Source of the DNA: Clostridia bacterium
GTDB taxonomy: Bacteria > Bacillota > Clostridia > Christensenellales > UBA1242
Assembly: GCA_028708805.1 (NCBI GenBank)
Contig: JAQVYC010000006.1
Span: forward strand, 1 to 44,276
Length of the DNA: 44,276 bases
Direction of reading: 5' to 3'
A program made the position numbers and the translations under genes. Below, in pieces: positions 35,440 through 44,151 of this stretch (positions are counted from its first letter, which is position 1; the number at the start of each line of letters is the position of its first letter). The notes under the pieces are model-generated. The model was not told the origin of the DNA. It did not search any database and saw nothing but the letters and a program-made list of their open reading frames with translations.

Positions 35440-37740
35440 ATGATAAAAAAATCATCCGCTTTTAATAAGCATTTATTAGAATTTTTAAAATATTTTTGTT
35501 TTTTCTTATGTTTCTTCATATTAAGTAACGCAGGCATTTATGAAATGTTTTACCCCTTTGCAGTTGGTTTCTTGTTTGCTTTAATTTGGTGCAACCAAAA
35601 ACTGCAATATCTTGCCCCTTTATATATTCTGGCTTGTTTTATAAATAATTTCACAGTTTTTAATATAGTCAGTGTGATTTTTACTGTTACCCTAATATTA
35701 ATCATTTGCCTAACACACACCAAATTGAAAAAGCAAATTAAACTTATTTTGTTTTGCGTTTATTTTATATTTTCACAAAGTGCATATATCTTTATACAAA
35801 TTTATTTTTATTCGAGTGTTTTAGTTCCTATTTTAACTATTTTTCTTGGAGTTTTGTTCATGCTTTCTTGTATACAAATTTTTCAAGTTGTTTTGGTTCG
35901 CGGGCTTGTTTATAGGCTTAATGCATTAGAAATTATTAGTGCATTGGTTGTATTATGCTCTATATCTTGCGGGCTTTATACTTTTAATATTTATGGTTTT
36001 GAAGTTGTTAAGTTGTTTGCTGTTCTGGCAATTTTACTTTCATCTTACATATTTAATATAACTGGTTGCCTTTTAGTAGGAAGTGTCATTGGGCTGAGCG
36101 GGCTTATATCCTCAGGTAGTAGTGAATTGATTGCCCCCCTTGTTATTTGGGCTTTGGTTATCAGTATTTTTAAAACTAATAACCGCCTTTTACCTGTTAT
36201 AACACTTCTTAGCACTGAAATAGTTTTAGGCTATTTTGTTAACATTTATTATTCATATAATTATCTTTCTTTTTTATCTGTAACATTAGGCTGTTTAATA
36301 TTTCTTTGCGTGAATAGTTCGTATTTAAATAAAGTAGCAGACTTTTTTAATGTTAATCAGGGAAATATGGCTATGCGAAATGTTGTCAACCGAAGCCGTG
36401 AAAACCTTTGTAAGCGACTTTATGATTTAAGCGAGGTGTTTGGTGAAATGGATTATGTTTTTCGGTCTATGATAAAAGGAGGTATGTCAAAAGAGCAGGT
36501 TAAAAACCTTTTAATAACAGATGTTAGAGATAAAGTTTGTATTGATTGCTCTGAGAAAAATATGTGCCACCGAATGTGTTCTAGCGAAACAAGTGGCGTT
36601 TTTGAGTCTCTTATAGCTTCTGCATTAGAACGAGGCAAAACAACACTTTTAGATATTCCGCCATATCTTACAACCAGATGTTCAAGGGTAAATAATTTAG
36701 TAGGCGTGATAAATCAGCTTTGTTCACAATACAGGCAATATGCAGGTGTTATGAATAATATGGATGCTAGTCGTGTTCTTATTGCGGAACAACTTTTTGG
36801 AGTGTCGCAAATAATGAAGAATTTAGCAGGTGAAGTTCGCAGAAATGTTTCACTTGATTATAACAGGGAAAATGCTATCATAAACGAACTTTCTTACAAC
36901 AATATAATTTGCTCGGATGCCGTTTTATATGAACAGAATGTAGATGTTGTAAGTGCTAGTTTGGTTGTTAGAAAAGAAGATAGCACTAAACTTAAAATTC
37001 CGTTCGTGGTAAGCAAAATTTGCAAAAACAAAATGATTGTTACAAGTCAAGAACCTTCAATTAAAGCGGGTTGGAATGTTCTTAGCTTACAAACAGCACC
37101 CAAATATGATGTTATTTTTGGTACGGCAAGTTGCCCGAAAGACGGCTCTAAAATTAGTGGGGATTGTTACTCTGTTATTAGAATTGATAATGATAAATAT
37201 TTGTTAGCCCTTTGCGATGGAATGGGGAGCGGGGAAAAAGCAGAAAAGGCAAGTAGTTTAGCAATAGGGCTTGTAGAAAATTTTTATAAAGCTGGGTTTG
37301 ATAACGACATTATTTTATCTAGCATTAATAAGCTATTAAGCTTAAATAAAGAAGATGTTTTTTCAGCTTTGGATGTTTGCGTTGTTAACATAAGGCAAGG
37401 AACTTCCGATTTCATAAAAATGGGGGCACCTAATAGCTATATAAAACATTTAAATACCACCGATGTTGTAATGGGTGGGGCTTTGCCTTTGGGGATTGTT
37501 CAAGATATGCAACCTATAATTATAAAACAAGTATTATCTGCTGGTGATCTTCTTTTCTTATTTACCGATGGAATTTCAGAGAGTTTCGCAAAAGAAGAGG
37601 ACCTTTGCGATTATATAAATAATTTAACAGGACTAAATCCACAAATTTTAGCTGAACAGTTTATAAACAAAGCTATTGAATTAAATAACGGGGCTCGTGA
37701 TGATATGACTGTTATAGTTGCAAAAATATTTGATATTTAA
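35440..37740 (+). CDS. spoIIE: Stage II sporulation protein E (serine phosphatase)
   Basis: A 766-aa protein with the full SpoIIE layout: about ten N-terminal membrane helices (residues about 15-290), a central regulatory region with the Cys cluster VCIDCSEKNMCHRMC, and a C-terminal PP2C-type phosphatase (about 560-766) containing SGDCYSV, LALCDGMGSGEKAEKAS, FIKMGAPNSY, LFTDGISE and GARDDMTVIVA (metal-binding Asp residues). It dephosphorylates SpoIIAA to release sigma-F in the forespore and acts at the polar septum. AGAGG site upstream. This is the strongest sign of endospore formation in the window. Confidence 0.97.
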   Translation: MIKKSSAFNKHLLEFLKYFCFFLCFFILSNAGIYEMFYPFAVGFLFALIWCNQKLQYLAPLYILACFINNFTVFNIVSVIFTVTLILIICLTHTKLKKQIKLILFCVYFIFSQSAYIFIQIYFYSSVLVPILTIFLGVLFMLSCIQIFQVVLVRGLVYRLNALEIISALVVLCSISCGLYTFNIYGFEVVKLFAVLAILLSSYIFNITGCLLVGSVIGLSGLISSGSSELIAPLVIWALVISIFKTNNRLLPVITLLSTEIVLGYFVNIYYSYNYLSFLSVTLGCLIFLCVNSSYLNKVADFFNVNQGNMAMRNVVNRSRENLCKRLYDLSEVFGEMDYVFRSMIKGGMSKEQVKNLLITDVRDKVCIDCSEKNMCHRMCSSETSGVFESLIASALERGKTTLLDIPPYLTTRCSRVNNLVGVINQLCSQYRQYAGVMNNMDASRVLIAEQLFGVSQIMKNLAGEVRRNVSLDYNRENAIINELSYNNIICSDAVLYEQNVDVVSASLVVRKEDSTKLKIPFVVSKICKNKMIVTSQEPSIKAGWNVLSLQTAPKYDVIFGTASCPKDGSKISGDCYSVIRIDNDKYLLALCDGMGSGEKAEKASSLAIGLVENFYKAGFDNDIILSSINKLLSLNKEDVFSALDVCVVNIRQGTSDFIKMGAPNSYIKHLNTTDVVMGGALPLGIVQDMQPIIIKQVLSAGDLLFLFTDGISESFAKEEDLCDYINNLTGLNPQILAEQFINKAIELNNGARDDMTVIVAKIFDI

Positions 37741-37915
37741 TAGGTTTAAAATTTTCAGCTTATTGTTTTTATCTTTACAAAGAATTCATCTAAAAAATAA
37801 ATACATAACAAAAACAAAAGTTTATAAAATTAAAATATTTGCATATCTTAACCTTTCTTATAAGCTATTTAGCTCGGTCTTTTTTTAAATAAAAAAACAG
37901 AAATAGGGAAAAATG

Positions 37916-37944
37916 GTTTACAATTTTAAATTTTAATTGTAAAC
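37916..37944. promoter_or_regulatory. 10-bp inverted repeat in front of rpiB
   Basis: GTTTACAATT-N9-AATTGTAAAC ends about ten bases before the AAAAGGAG of rpiB. There is no T-run after it, so an operator or a 5' UTR hairpin is likelier than a terminator. Confidence 0.5.
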
Positions 37945-37964
37945 TATTCGAAAAGGAGTTTTGT

Positions 37965-38384
37965 ATGATAATACTTGCTTGCGACCATGCTGGATTTCCA
38001 CTGAAAGAACAAATTAAAGCATTTTTTAATAGTGAAAATATAACAACAATAGATGTGGGAACATATTCCTCTGAACCTGTTGATTATCCCGACTATGCGA
38101 AGGCAGGTTGTGAAAGAGTTTTAGAAAACAAACAAAACATTGGTATTTTTATTTGTGGCACTGGTATTGGTATGAGTATCGCAAGTAATCGTAACCCAAA
38201 CATTCGAGCGGCTCTTTGTAGTAGTACCGAAGTTGCAAGCTTTGCCAGAAAACACAATGATGCAAATGTTTTAATTCTTGCGGGAAGGTATATGAACAAA
38301 AATAAAGCAATTAAAGCAATTAAGGCTTTTTTAACAACAGACTTTGAAAAAGGCAGGCACGCAATAAGGATAAAAAAATTGTAG
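37965..38384 (+). CDS. rpiB: Ribose-5-phosphate isomerase B
   Basis: A 139-aa enzyme interconverting ribose-5-phosphate and ribulose-5-phosphate in the pentose phosphate pathway. ACDHAGFPLKEQIK (residues 5-18), VDYPDYA, CGTGIGMSIASNR with catalytic Cys64, and the ARKHNDANVL histidine are all conserved. AAAAGGAG before the ATG. It is followed after 7 bases by the glycosyltransferase-like gene and then the M29 peptidase, a tight three-gene unit. Confidence 0.96.
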   Translation: MIILACDHAGFPLKEQIKAFFNSENITTIDVGTYSSEPVDYPDYAKAGCERVLENKQNIGIFICGTGIGMSIASNRNPNIRAALCSSTEVASFARKHNDANVLILAGRYMNKNKAIKAIKAFLTTDFEKGRHAIRIKKL

Positions 38385-38391
38385 GTGCATC

Positions 38392-39285
38392 ATGATAACA
38401 TTAATTTTACCTTTAACAACTAAGCAAGTTTGTTTAACAGAAATTGTTAAGCAAATAAAAAACATTTCAGATTTTAACATCAGTTTATTGATTTTATGTG
38501 AAAAAAAGCATTCTATAACAGTTGAATTTGAAAAATATAATAAGTCTAAATCTAAAAATTTAAACATTGGTTTAAATATTTTTCCTAACGGCACAAGTGA
38601 AGACTCAATGATAAACATATGTTTAAAAGAATTACCGAATAGCAATTTTATTTTAGTTCGAAATGATGTGAAAGATTTTAATACTGCACTTATAAAAGAA
38701 ATTTTACTAAAAAGTAACGCAAGTAAAAGTGGAAAAAGCACTGGGAAAGATAATAACGACCGTATAACTGGTGAAAGAAGCCGTGGTGGCGATGTCGTAA
38801 TGGCGAAACCGCTGAAAAAACCCAATCCCATTAAAAACTTTTTTTCAAGAATAGCTAAAAAAATGTGTGGGCTTTTATTTCATTTCAGTTTTTATGACGG
38901 CGACATTGGTGTGCAATATTTTAGTGATTTTACTCATTCTATTATGAAAACAACAAATCCTTTAATATTAACAAAACTAAACAAGTGGCTAGCAATAAAT
39001 ATTGAGTATGTAGAATTTGATGTTGAAAATACTCGTATAAAAAACAAAGATTACAGCAATAATAAACTATTAATGTTTTTGTATGCTGTTTCTTTGTTTT
39101 TAGTTATTGGAGTCGCAATTTTTTTAGTACCTATTATTAGCTCTTCTTTTTTAATTTGGCTTGTAGTTGCCTTTCTATGCCTGATTTTGACAACTCTAAT
39201 TTTAGCAACCACTTTTCGAATTTATTTAATTTACAAACTAGGAAATATTCATTCAAAAAATGCTTATATTATAAATAGGAGATGA
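38392..39285 (+). CDS. Degenerate GT2-like membrane protein
   Basis: A 297-aa protein whose layout recalls dolichyl-phosphate/GtrB-type family 2 glycosyltransferases: an N-terminal alpha/beta half (MITLILPLTT, NISLLILCEKK, NSNFILVRNDVKDFNTALI), a mid-region GGDVVMAKPLKKPNPIKNFFSRIAKKM, YDGDIGVQYFSD, and two C-terminal membrane helices with the tail RIYLIYKLG. The usual catalytic DxD appears replaced by RND, and the nucleotide site is not recognisable. It may be a non-catalytic relative. A weak AGGTG site, 7 bases after rpiB; the M29 gene starts 3 bases later, so all three are probably co-translated. Confidence 0.5.
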   Translation: MITLILPLTTKQVCLTEIVKQIKNISDFNISLLILCEKKHSITVEFEKYNKSKSKNLNIGLNIFPNGTSEDSMINICLKELPNSNFILVRNDVKDFNTALIKEILLKSNASKSGKSTGKDNNDRITGERSRGGDVVMAKPLKKPNPIKNFFSRIAKKMCGLLFHFSFYDGDIGVQYFSDFTHSIMKTTNPLILTKLNKWLAINIEYVEFDVENTRIKNKDYSNNKLLMFLYAVSLFLVIGVAIFLVPIISSSFLIWLVVAFLCLILTTLILATTFRIYLIYKLGNIHSKNAYIINRR

Positions 39286-39288
39286 TTT

Positions 39289-40404
39289 ATGATAAGCAAC
39301 TACGAAAAGTTGGCAAAAACTTTGGTGAATTATTCCTGCAAAGTCCAAAAGGGCGAAAAGGTTTTAATTGAACAAAAAGAAATTGACCCAGAATTTATTA
39401 TTGCACTTATAAAAGAAATTCGTGCGGTGGGCGGTTACCCATTCATTGTAAGTGAAAATGAAATGATTTCCAGAGAGTTATTATTTGGAACTGATGAAAT
39501 ATATGCAAAGTTGAAAACAAAATATATGCTTCCCGTTATGAAAGATATGGACGCTTACATTGGATTAAGGGGAAGCGACAATATATTTGAAAATAGTGAT
39601 GTGCCGTCAGAACAAAAAGCATTAAACAATAAATTTTATGTTGATCCCGTTCACTTTAAAGAGAGAGTCAACAACACAAAATGGGTTTTGTTAAGGTGGC
39701 CAAACGCTTCCATGGCACAAAATGCAAGACTTAGCACAAAAGCATTTGAGAAAATATTTTTTAATGTCTGCACACTAGATTATAGTAAAATGGATAAGGC
39801 AATGGATAGCCTCGTAACCTTTATGCAAAAAACAGATAAAGTTAAAATTGTTTCTCCTAACACAAATTTAACTTTTTCTATTAAGGGGCAACCTGCAATA
39901 AAATGTTCCGGAAGTAGCAACATTCCAGACGGCGAAGTGTTTACGGGACCTATAAAACACAGTATAAACGGAGTTATAACTTACAATATTCCAACCTTAT
40001 ATGATGGCATTAGGTTTGATAATGTTTCTCTTACAATTAAAGACGGTAAAATTATAAAGGCTGTGAGTAGTGTAAATTCGCTAAAACTAAATAGTATTTT
40101 AGACACAGATGAAGGTTCTAGATATTTCGGGGAATTTGCAATAGGTGTTAATCCTTATATAAACGAACCTATTTTGGATATCTTATTTGACGAAAAAATG
40201 TGCGGGTCGTTTCATCTTACCCCAGGCAACTGTTATGACGAAGCTTACAATGGAAACAAATCTGCTATTCATTGGGATATGGTGCATTGCCAGTTGCCTG
40301 AATACGGTGGCGGTGAAATGTATTTCGATGATGTGCTTATCCGCAAAGACGGAAAGTTTGTTGTTAAAGAACTTGAAGTTTTAAATCCCGAGTTCTTGAT
40401 ATAA
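39289..40404 (+). CDS. M29-family aminopeptidase
   Basis: A 371-aa metallopeptidase of the AmpS/AmpT type, which removes N-terminal residues in the cytosol using two metal ions. The ligands and catalytic residues fall in the expected places: IPDGEVFTGP, FGEFAIGVN, GSFHLTPGNCYDEAY, SAIHWDMVHC, and the closing GEMYFDDVLIRKDGKFV. The length is a little below the usual 400-410. AGGAG site. Third gene of the rpiB unit. Confidence 0.93.
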   Translation: MISNYEKLAKTLVNYSCKVQKGEKVLIEQKEIDPEFIIALIKEIRAVGGYPFIVSENEMISRELLFGTDEIYAKLKTKYMLPVMKDMDAYIGLRGSDNIFENSDVPSEQKALNNKFYVDPVHFKERVNNTKWVLLRWPNASMAQNARLSTKAFEKIFFNVCTLDYSKMDKAMDSLVTFMQKTDKVKIVSPNTNLTFSIKGQPAIKCSGSSNIPDGEVFTGPIKHSINGVITYNIPTLYDGIRFDNVSLTIKDGKIIKAVSSVNSLKLNSILDTDEGSRYFGEFAIGVNPYINEPILDILFDEKMCGSFHLTPGNCYDEAYNGNKSAIHWDMVHCQLPEYGGGEMYFDDVLIRKDGKFVVKELEVLNPEFLI

Positions 40405-40623
40405 AATATTCTGTGCTAAAAATATTCTTGTGCTAATTCAAATAGAAACAGCAGAAGCTCGGCAATCAAATCCGTAACTAATTTGGTTGGATAAATTTTC
40501 ACTCATATTAAATACAAAAAGAAGAAAAACAATAATTCTAGCTATTTTCCAAAATATCATTTTTAAATTTTAAGAAAATATGCTAAACTTAAAAAAACAT
40601 AAAACAAAGAAGAAGGGGGAAAA

Positions 40624-41637
40624 ATGGGAAAAATTAAAGTTGGCATTAATGGCTTTGGCAGAATTGGACGAAATCTTTTAAGGGTGATTAGCCAGAATAA
40701 GAACATGGAGGTAGTGGCTGTAAATGACCCATTTATTGACTTAAAGTATGCAAAATATTTATTTATGTATGATACAGTTCACGGAAGATTTAAAGGAAGT
40801 GTAGAGCTTGGGGAAAACTCTCTTTTGATAGACGGTCAGGAAGTTAAGTTTTTTGCTGAAAAAGAACCAAAGGATATTCCTTGGAACGAAGTTGGAGCTG
40901 ATTACATTTTTGAAGCAACAGGTAAGTTCAAAACATTAGAAGAAGCAAATGCTCATATTCAAGCAGGGGCAAAAAAGGTTATTATTACTGCACCAGGCAA
41001 AAAAATTCCTATGTTTGTTATGGGCGTTAATCATACCGAATATAAAAAGGAAATGAATGTAATTTCAAATGCAAGTTGCACTACAACTTGTCTTGCACCG
41101 CTTGCAAAAATAATTGATGATAATTTTGGCATTATCGAAGGCTTGATGACAACTGTACATTCGGCAACCGCTACTCAATTAGTAGTTGACGGAGCTAGCA
41201 AAAAAGAATATCGTGAAGGCCGTGCGGCGTCTTACAACATAATTCCTTCTTCAACTGGAGCGGCAAAGGCAGTTGGGGAGGTCTTACCAAACCTAAAAGG
41301 TAAACTAACAGGAATGAGCTTTCGTGTTCCAACTATAAATGTTTCAGTTGTGGATTTAACTGTACGACTTGCCTCAGGCACGACCTACGAAGAAATTGTA
41401 CAAGTAATGCAAAATGCTGAACAAAATAAATATAAAGATATTGTTGGAGTAACAAACGATGCCGTTGTTTCTTCAGATTTTATAGGCGATTCTAGAGCCT
41501 GCATTTTTGATGCCAATGCGGGTATAATGCTTTCTCCTAATTTTGTTAAATTAGTTGCATGGTATGATAATGAATATGGCTATTCCTCAATGATTGTAAA
41601 ATTCCTTGAATATATGAATAAAATAGATAATCAATAA
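40624..41637 (+). CDS. gap: Glyceraldehyde-3-phosphate dehydrogenase
   Basis: A 337-aa glycolytic enzyme. [11 protein letters not shown] (NAD-binding), [12 protein letters not shown] with catalytic Cys152, TVHSATATQ, and [10 protein letters not shown] at the C-terminus are intact; length is standard. GAAGGGGG site precedes the ATG. It stands alone, 219 bases after the M29 gene, with its own upstream region. Confidence 0.98.
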   Translation: MGKIKVGINGFGRIGRNLLRVISQNKNMEVVAVNDPFIDLKYAKYLFMYDTVHGRFKGSVELGENSLLIDGQEVKFFAEKEPKDIPWNEVGADYIFEATGKFKTLEEANAHIQAGAKKVIITAPGKKIPMFVMGVNHTEYKKEMNVISNASCTTTCLAPLAKIIDDNFGIIEGLMTTVHSATATQLVVDGASKKEYREGRAASYNIIPSSTGAAKAVGEVLPNLKGKLTGMSFRVPTINVSVVDLTVRLASGTTYEEIVQVMQNAEQNKYKDIVGVTNDAVVSSDFIGDSRACIFDANAGIMLSPNFVKLVAWYDNEYGYSSMIVKFLEYMNKIDNQ

Positions 41638-41896
41638 AATTATTAAATTGTTTTTAAGCCATACAGCAAGGGTTGCTATTGCAACTGTTACCACTTAATG
41701 AAGTGAACGGGCTACAAGTAATGTATGCAGGAATTGCACAAGACTATTTTAGAAATTACTTTCTAATGAAATGAAATGGATAAGAAAACTTTTATTAAGT
41801 TCAATTGAGTTAAAGAAAATTAAAAAATAAACAAAAAAAGATTTACTAAATATGTCTTCTATGCTTAAAGATTAATTAAAAAGCTTTTAACTATTA

Positions 41897-42232
41897 TTAG
41901 AAATTATTAACTGCGGATAACATCATATCATTTACAGATTTGTTTTCTAGTGAATATATTACAATTTTACCCTCTCGCCTATGAGATACTATTTTTTCAC
42001 TTCTTAAAATTTGAAGTTGGTGGCTTACTGTTGTTTGATTTAAGTTTAACAACTTGGCAATATCATTTACACACAGCTCAGACATACAAAGGCAAGTTAG
42101 TATTCTTAATCTAGTATAGTCGGAAAAATTCTGAAAAAAACAAGCCATTTTCAAAATAGTGTTTTTTGTAGGCATATAATCAATAATTTCTTTTTTGTTG
42201 CGTTCGCTTAACCGCAAAAATTTATCTTTCAT
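41897..42232 (-). CDS. ArsR/SmtB-family metalloregulator
   Basis: A 111-aa winged-helix repressor. FSDYTRLRILTCL, SELCVNDIAKLLNLNQTTVSHQLQILR (recognition helix; ELCVND corresponds to the alpha-3 metal-binding ELCVCD motif with only one of the two Cys), and HRREGKIVIYSL (wing). Metal or redox binding is plausible via the CLCMSELC cysteines. AAAGGAG site. It is divergent from a tiny Cys-rich membrane protein across a region with a matching dyad, and a predicted metal exporter sits 9 kb away. Confidence 0.92.
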   Translation of the reverse strand: MKDKFLRLSERNKKEIIDYMPTKNTILKMACFFQNFSDYTRLRILTCLCMSELCVNDIAKLLNLNQTTVSHQLQILRSEKIVSHRREGKIVIYSLENKSVNDMMLSAVNNF

Positions 42233-42253
42233 TAAACTCTCCTTTCCTGTAAC

Positions 42254-42275
42254 GCAATAAGCTTATTATTATTGC
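42254..42275. promoter_or_regulatory. Candidate ArsR operator
   Basis: GCAATAA-N8-TTATTGC with an inner perfect palindrome AATAAGCTTATT. It overlaps the rightward extended -10 and lies 22-43 bases upstream of the arsR start, a good autoregulatory position. Confidence 0.5.
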
Positions 42276-42298
42276 TATAATATAATTTGTAATAATGT

Positions 42299-42327
42299 AA
42301 ATGCAATCTTGCAGATTGCATTTTTTA
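42299..42327 (+). terminator. Hairpin terminator in the leader of the Cys-rich gene
   Basis: AAATGCAATCT-TGC-AGATTGCATTT then TTT: 11-bp stem and a T-run, starting about 11 bases after the predicted rightward +1 (about 42288). Looks like a premature terminator (attenuator), since no plus-strand gene ends here. Confidence 0.65.
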
Positions 42328-42539
42328 TAAGTCTTATCTGTAAACTTTATTGTTATTTGGACTTTTTAACAAAAATGCGTTCTCTTGCATATACAAAAAA
42401 TGTATACATAAAAAAACACTTTGTCAATGTCGACCGTTTAAAAAAAATAAGAAAAAACTTGATATATTGGCAAATTTTTGCCATTTTAAGTGTAAAATAC
42501 TTGTTTTTAAAAGTAAAATTTGAAATAAGGGAGGGATTT

Positions 42540-42737
42540 ATGAATTTTTCGCAAGACATTTTACTTGTTTTATTACTTTCTGTTATAGCACAAAGCACAG
42601 GCACAGAGCTTGCCACTAACACAAACTTTTTATTATTACTTTTGCTAGCCTTATCAGGACGAAATCAATGTGCCCCTGAATGTGGCTGTCCTAATCCGTG
42701 TTGCAACCCATGTCAATGTGCTCCACGATTTTTCTAG
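42540..42737 (+). CDS. Tiny membrane protein with Cys/Pro-rich tail
   Basis: The real start is the ATG at 42540 preceded by GGGAGGG; the 77 extra codons in the track have no ribosome binding site. 65 aa: two Leu-rich segments (DILLVLLLSVIAQ; NFLLLLLLALSG) separated by a polar stretch, then a tail with seven Cys (CAPECGCPNPCCNPCQCAP). I do not recognise a named family; clostridial spore formers have similar tiny Leu-rich/Cys-rich proteins. The tail could bind metal or be disulfide cross-linked, as in spore coat or envelope proteins. Divergent from an ArsR regulator. Confidence 0.65.
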   Translation: MNFSQDILLVLLLSVIAQSTGTELATNTNFLLLLLLALSGRNQCAPECGCPNPCCNPCQCAPRFF

Positions 42738-42844
42738 TTTTAAAATAAGCTGTTGTTAAAAGTGCATCTTTTTTAGATGTCTCTCTTTGTTAACCTTTAA
42801 TTGTGACTTGCTATTGTTTTTAGGAAGAATATTAAAAATAATTT

Positions 42845-42890
42845 AATATGTGCGTCTTAAATATTATGGCTTTTTAACGCACATATTTTT
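42845..42890 (+). terminator. Terminator after the Cys-rich gene
   Basis: AATATGTGCGT (42845-42855) pairs with ACGCACATATT (42877-42887), 11 bp with a 21-base loop, followed by TTT. About 108 bases past the stop codon. Confidence 0.6.
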
Positions 42891-42924
42891 ATAAAAAAAT
42901 ACTTTCTTATTTAAAGAAAGTATT
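42888..42924 (-). terminator. Terminator of the 218-aa/164-aa gene pair
   Basis: On the minus strand AATACTTTCTT-N5-AAGAAAGTATT followed by seven T residues, 46 bases beyond the stop of the 164-aa gene. Confidence 0.85.
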
Positions 42925-42969
42925 CAAGTTAAAAGATTAATATTTGCTTTGATTTGTAATTTTCAAATA

Positions 42970-43464
42970 TTATTTTTCCTTACCAAAGCCCTTAGTATAA
43001 TATTGAGCTATTCTATTCCATTCTCTTTTATAAGCATTGTTGTCATCAAATGAAAATACAGGATTTACTATTGCCTGCAAAACCACCCACTCGAAGTTTA
43101 TTCTGCGTTTTGAATGAATCGGATAATTTAATATTAAAAATGAACCTGCTTTTGAATTGAAATATTTGTTAACATCATTAAGATTTTTAACTATTTTTGC
43201 ATTTTGGGGAGCATTTATATCCAAATTATTCAAAACCTTTAAAATTTCATTTATTATTAAAATTTTTTCATCTTCGGTTTCATCCCTTCCCATAAAGTAA
43301 GTTTTTAATTGCTGAACTGGACTTTCTCCTCTTAATATATAATTCATATAATAATTTAAATATTCACCATCCATTTTTGAATCAAAAACTTCTTGTTCGC
43401 TATGCAAATCAACAATGGGGTCTTTGGTATGATTTGTTATAAAACTATTAGGTAGCAATTTCAT
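42970..43464 (-). CDS. Hypothetical 164-aa protein
   Basis: No recognised family, no signal or membrane segment. Contains GEYLNYYMNYILRG and a helical middle (ETEDEKILIINEILKVLNNL). AGGAGG-like site (AAAGGAGG) before the ATG. It follows the 218-aa gene after 30 bases and ends at a strong terminator, so the two form a small operon of unknown function. Confidence 0.65.
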   Translation of the reverse strand: MKLLPNSFITNHTKDPIVDLHSEQEVFDSKMDGEYLNYYMNYILRGESPVQQLKTYFMGRDETEDEKILIINEILKVLNNLDINAPQNAKIVKNLNDVNKYFNSKAGSFLILNYPIHSKRRINFEWVVLQAIVNPVFSFDDNNAYKREWNRIAQYYTKGFGKEK

Positions 43465-43494
43465 ATCCTCCTTTATTTTTTTTAGGCATATAAA

Positions 43495-44151
43495 TTACCT
43501 TCTTTTTTCCGCATCAATATTTTTTCTGCGTTCGGTTTCCTCAATTAAGCCAACTCGCCTTTTATAATCTTGATAATCCATTTTTCCAGCTTCATAAATT
43601 AGCCTTAACTTTTCCTTTTTTAATGTAGGATAAGCATTAGACCAAGCTACCACATATTTATTCGATGTGTCTACAATATATTTAGGATTGTTTTTTTCTT
43701 GTAATATTTCTTTAATTGCCGTTTCAAAATTTGCCCTTACACCCATTAAGCCCGCTTGCTTTGCCACAAGAATCCCTTTTTCTGATGCCAAGTATTCCAT
43801 TATTGTTTTTAAGTTTAAGGTGGCCTGAGTGTGAACTTTGGGATTAAAATCTTCTAGTTCATTAATTATTTCCCTTATTACTTTTGCTCTTTGAGGGTCT
43901 GTTGTGTTTTTCTTATTTAATAATCTTTTTTTCGTTTCTGCTAAAACTTGTTTTCTTTCCTGAGGGTCAAAATGTTCTTGAATTTTATATATAGTATGAT
44001 TCAATAAATCATCAAAATCTTCTCTAACTTCTGCATTATAATAACTAATTTTTTCTATATATTTCTCACTATTGGTATCAGCTTCAGGAAAAACTATTTT
44101 ATGGAATGTGCCATGCATTATGCTTTGTATGTCTGGTATATATTCGTTCAT
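43495..44151 (-). CDS. Hypothetical 218-aa helical protein
   Basis: Start taken at the ATG at 44151 after AGGAG, 21 codons inside the track ORF. No recognised family. Highly charged and helical (HFDPQERKQVLAETKKRLLNKK, ending EETERRKNIDAEKRR), no signal or membrane segment. First gene of a pair with the 164-aa gene. Its style (Lys/Glu/Asn-rich, helical, operon of unknowns) matches the run at 33-35 kb, but I see no clear shared motif. Confidence 0.6.
   Translation of the reverse strand: MNEYIPDIQSIMHGTFHKIVFPEADTNSEKYIEKISYYNAEVREDFDDLLNHTIYKIQEHFDPQERKQVLAETKKRLLNKKNTTDPQRAKVIREIINELEDFNPKVHTQATLNLKTIMEYLASEKGILVAKQAGLMGVRANFETAIKEILQEKNNPKYIVDTSNKYVVAWSNAYPTLKKEKLRLIYEAGKMDYQDYKRRVGLIEETERRKNIDAEKRR

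Larger units (their letters stand above)
42233..42539. promoter_or_regulatory. Divergent control region between arsR and the Cys-rich gene
   Basis: 307 bp without a gene (the track ORF across it lacks an SD until 42540). It holds an operator-like dyad (42254-42275), a rightward extended -10 TGCTATAAT (42273-42281), a terminator hairpin (42299-42327) and a TGGCAAA/TTTGCCA repeat (42468-42483). Confidence 0.55.

Noticed and set aside
41638-41896. Possible small RNA or tRNA-like sequence between gap and arsR
   Set aside because: Slightly richer in GC near 41660-41720, but I find no cloverleaf, terminator or promoter.
42309-42539. 77 extra codons at the front of the Cys-rich protein
   Set aside because: They begin inside a terminator hairpin, lack an SD, and read as random basic sequence; the ATG at 42540 has GGGAGGG.
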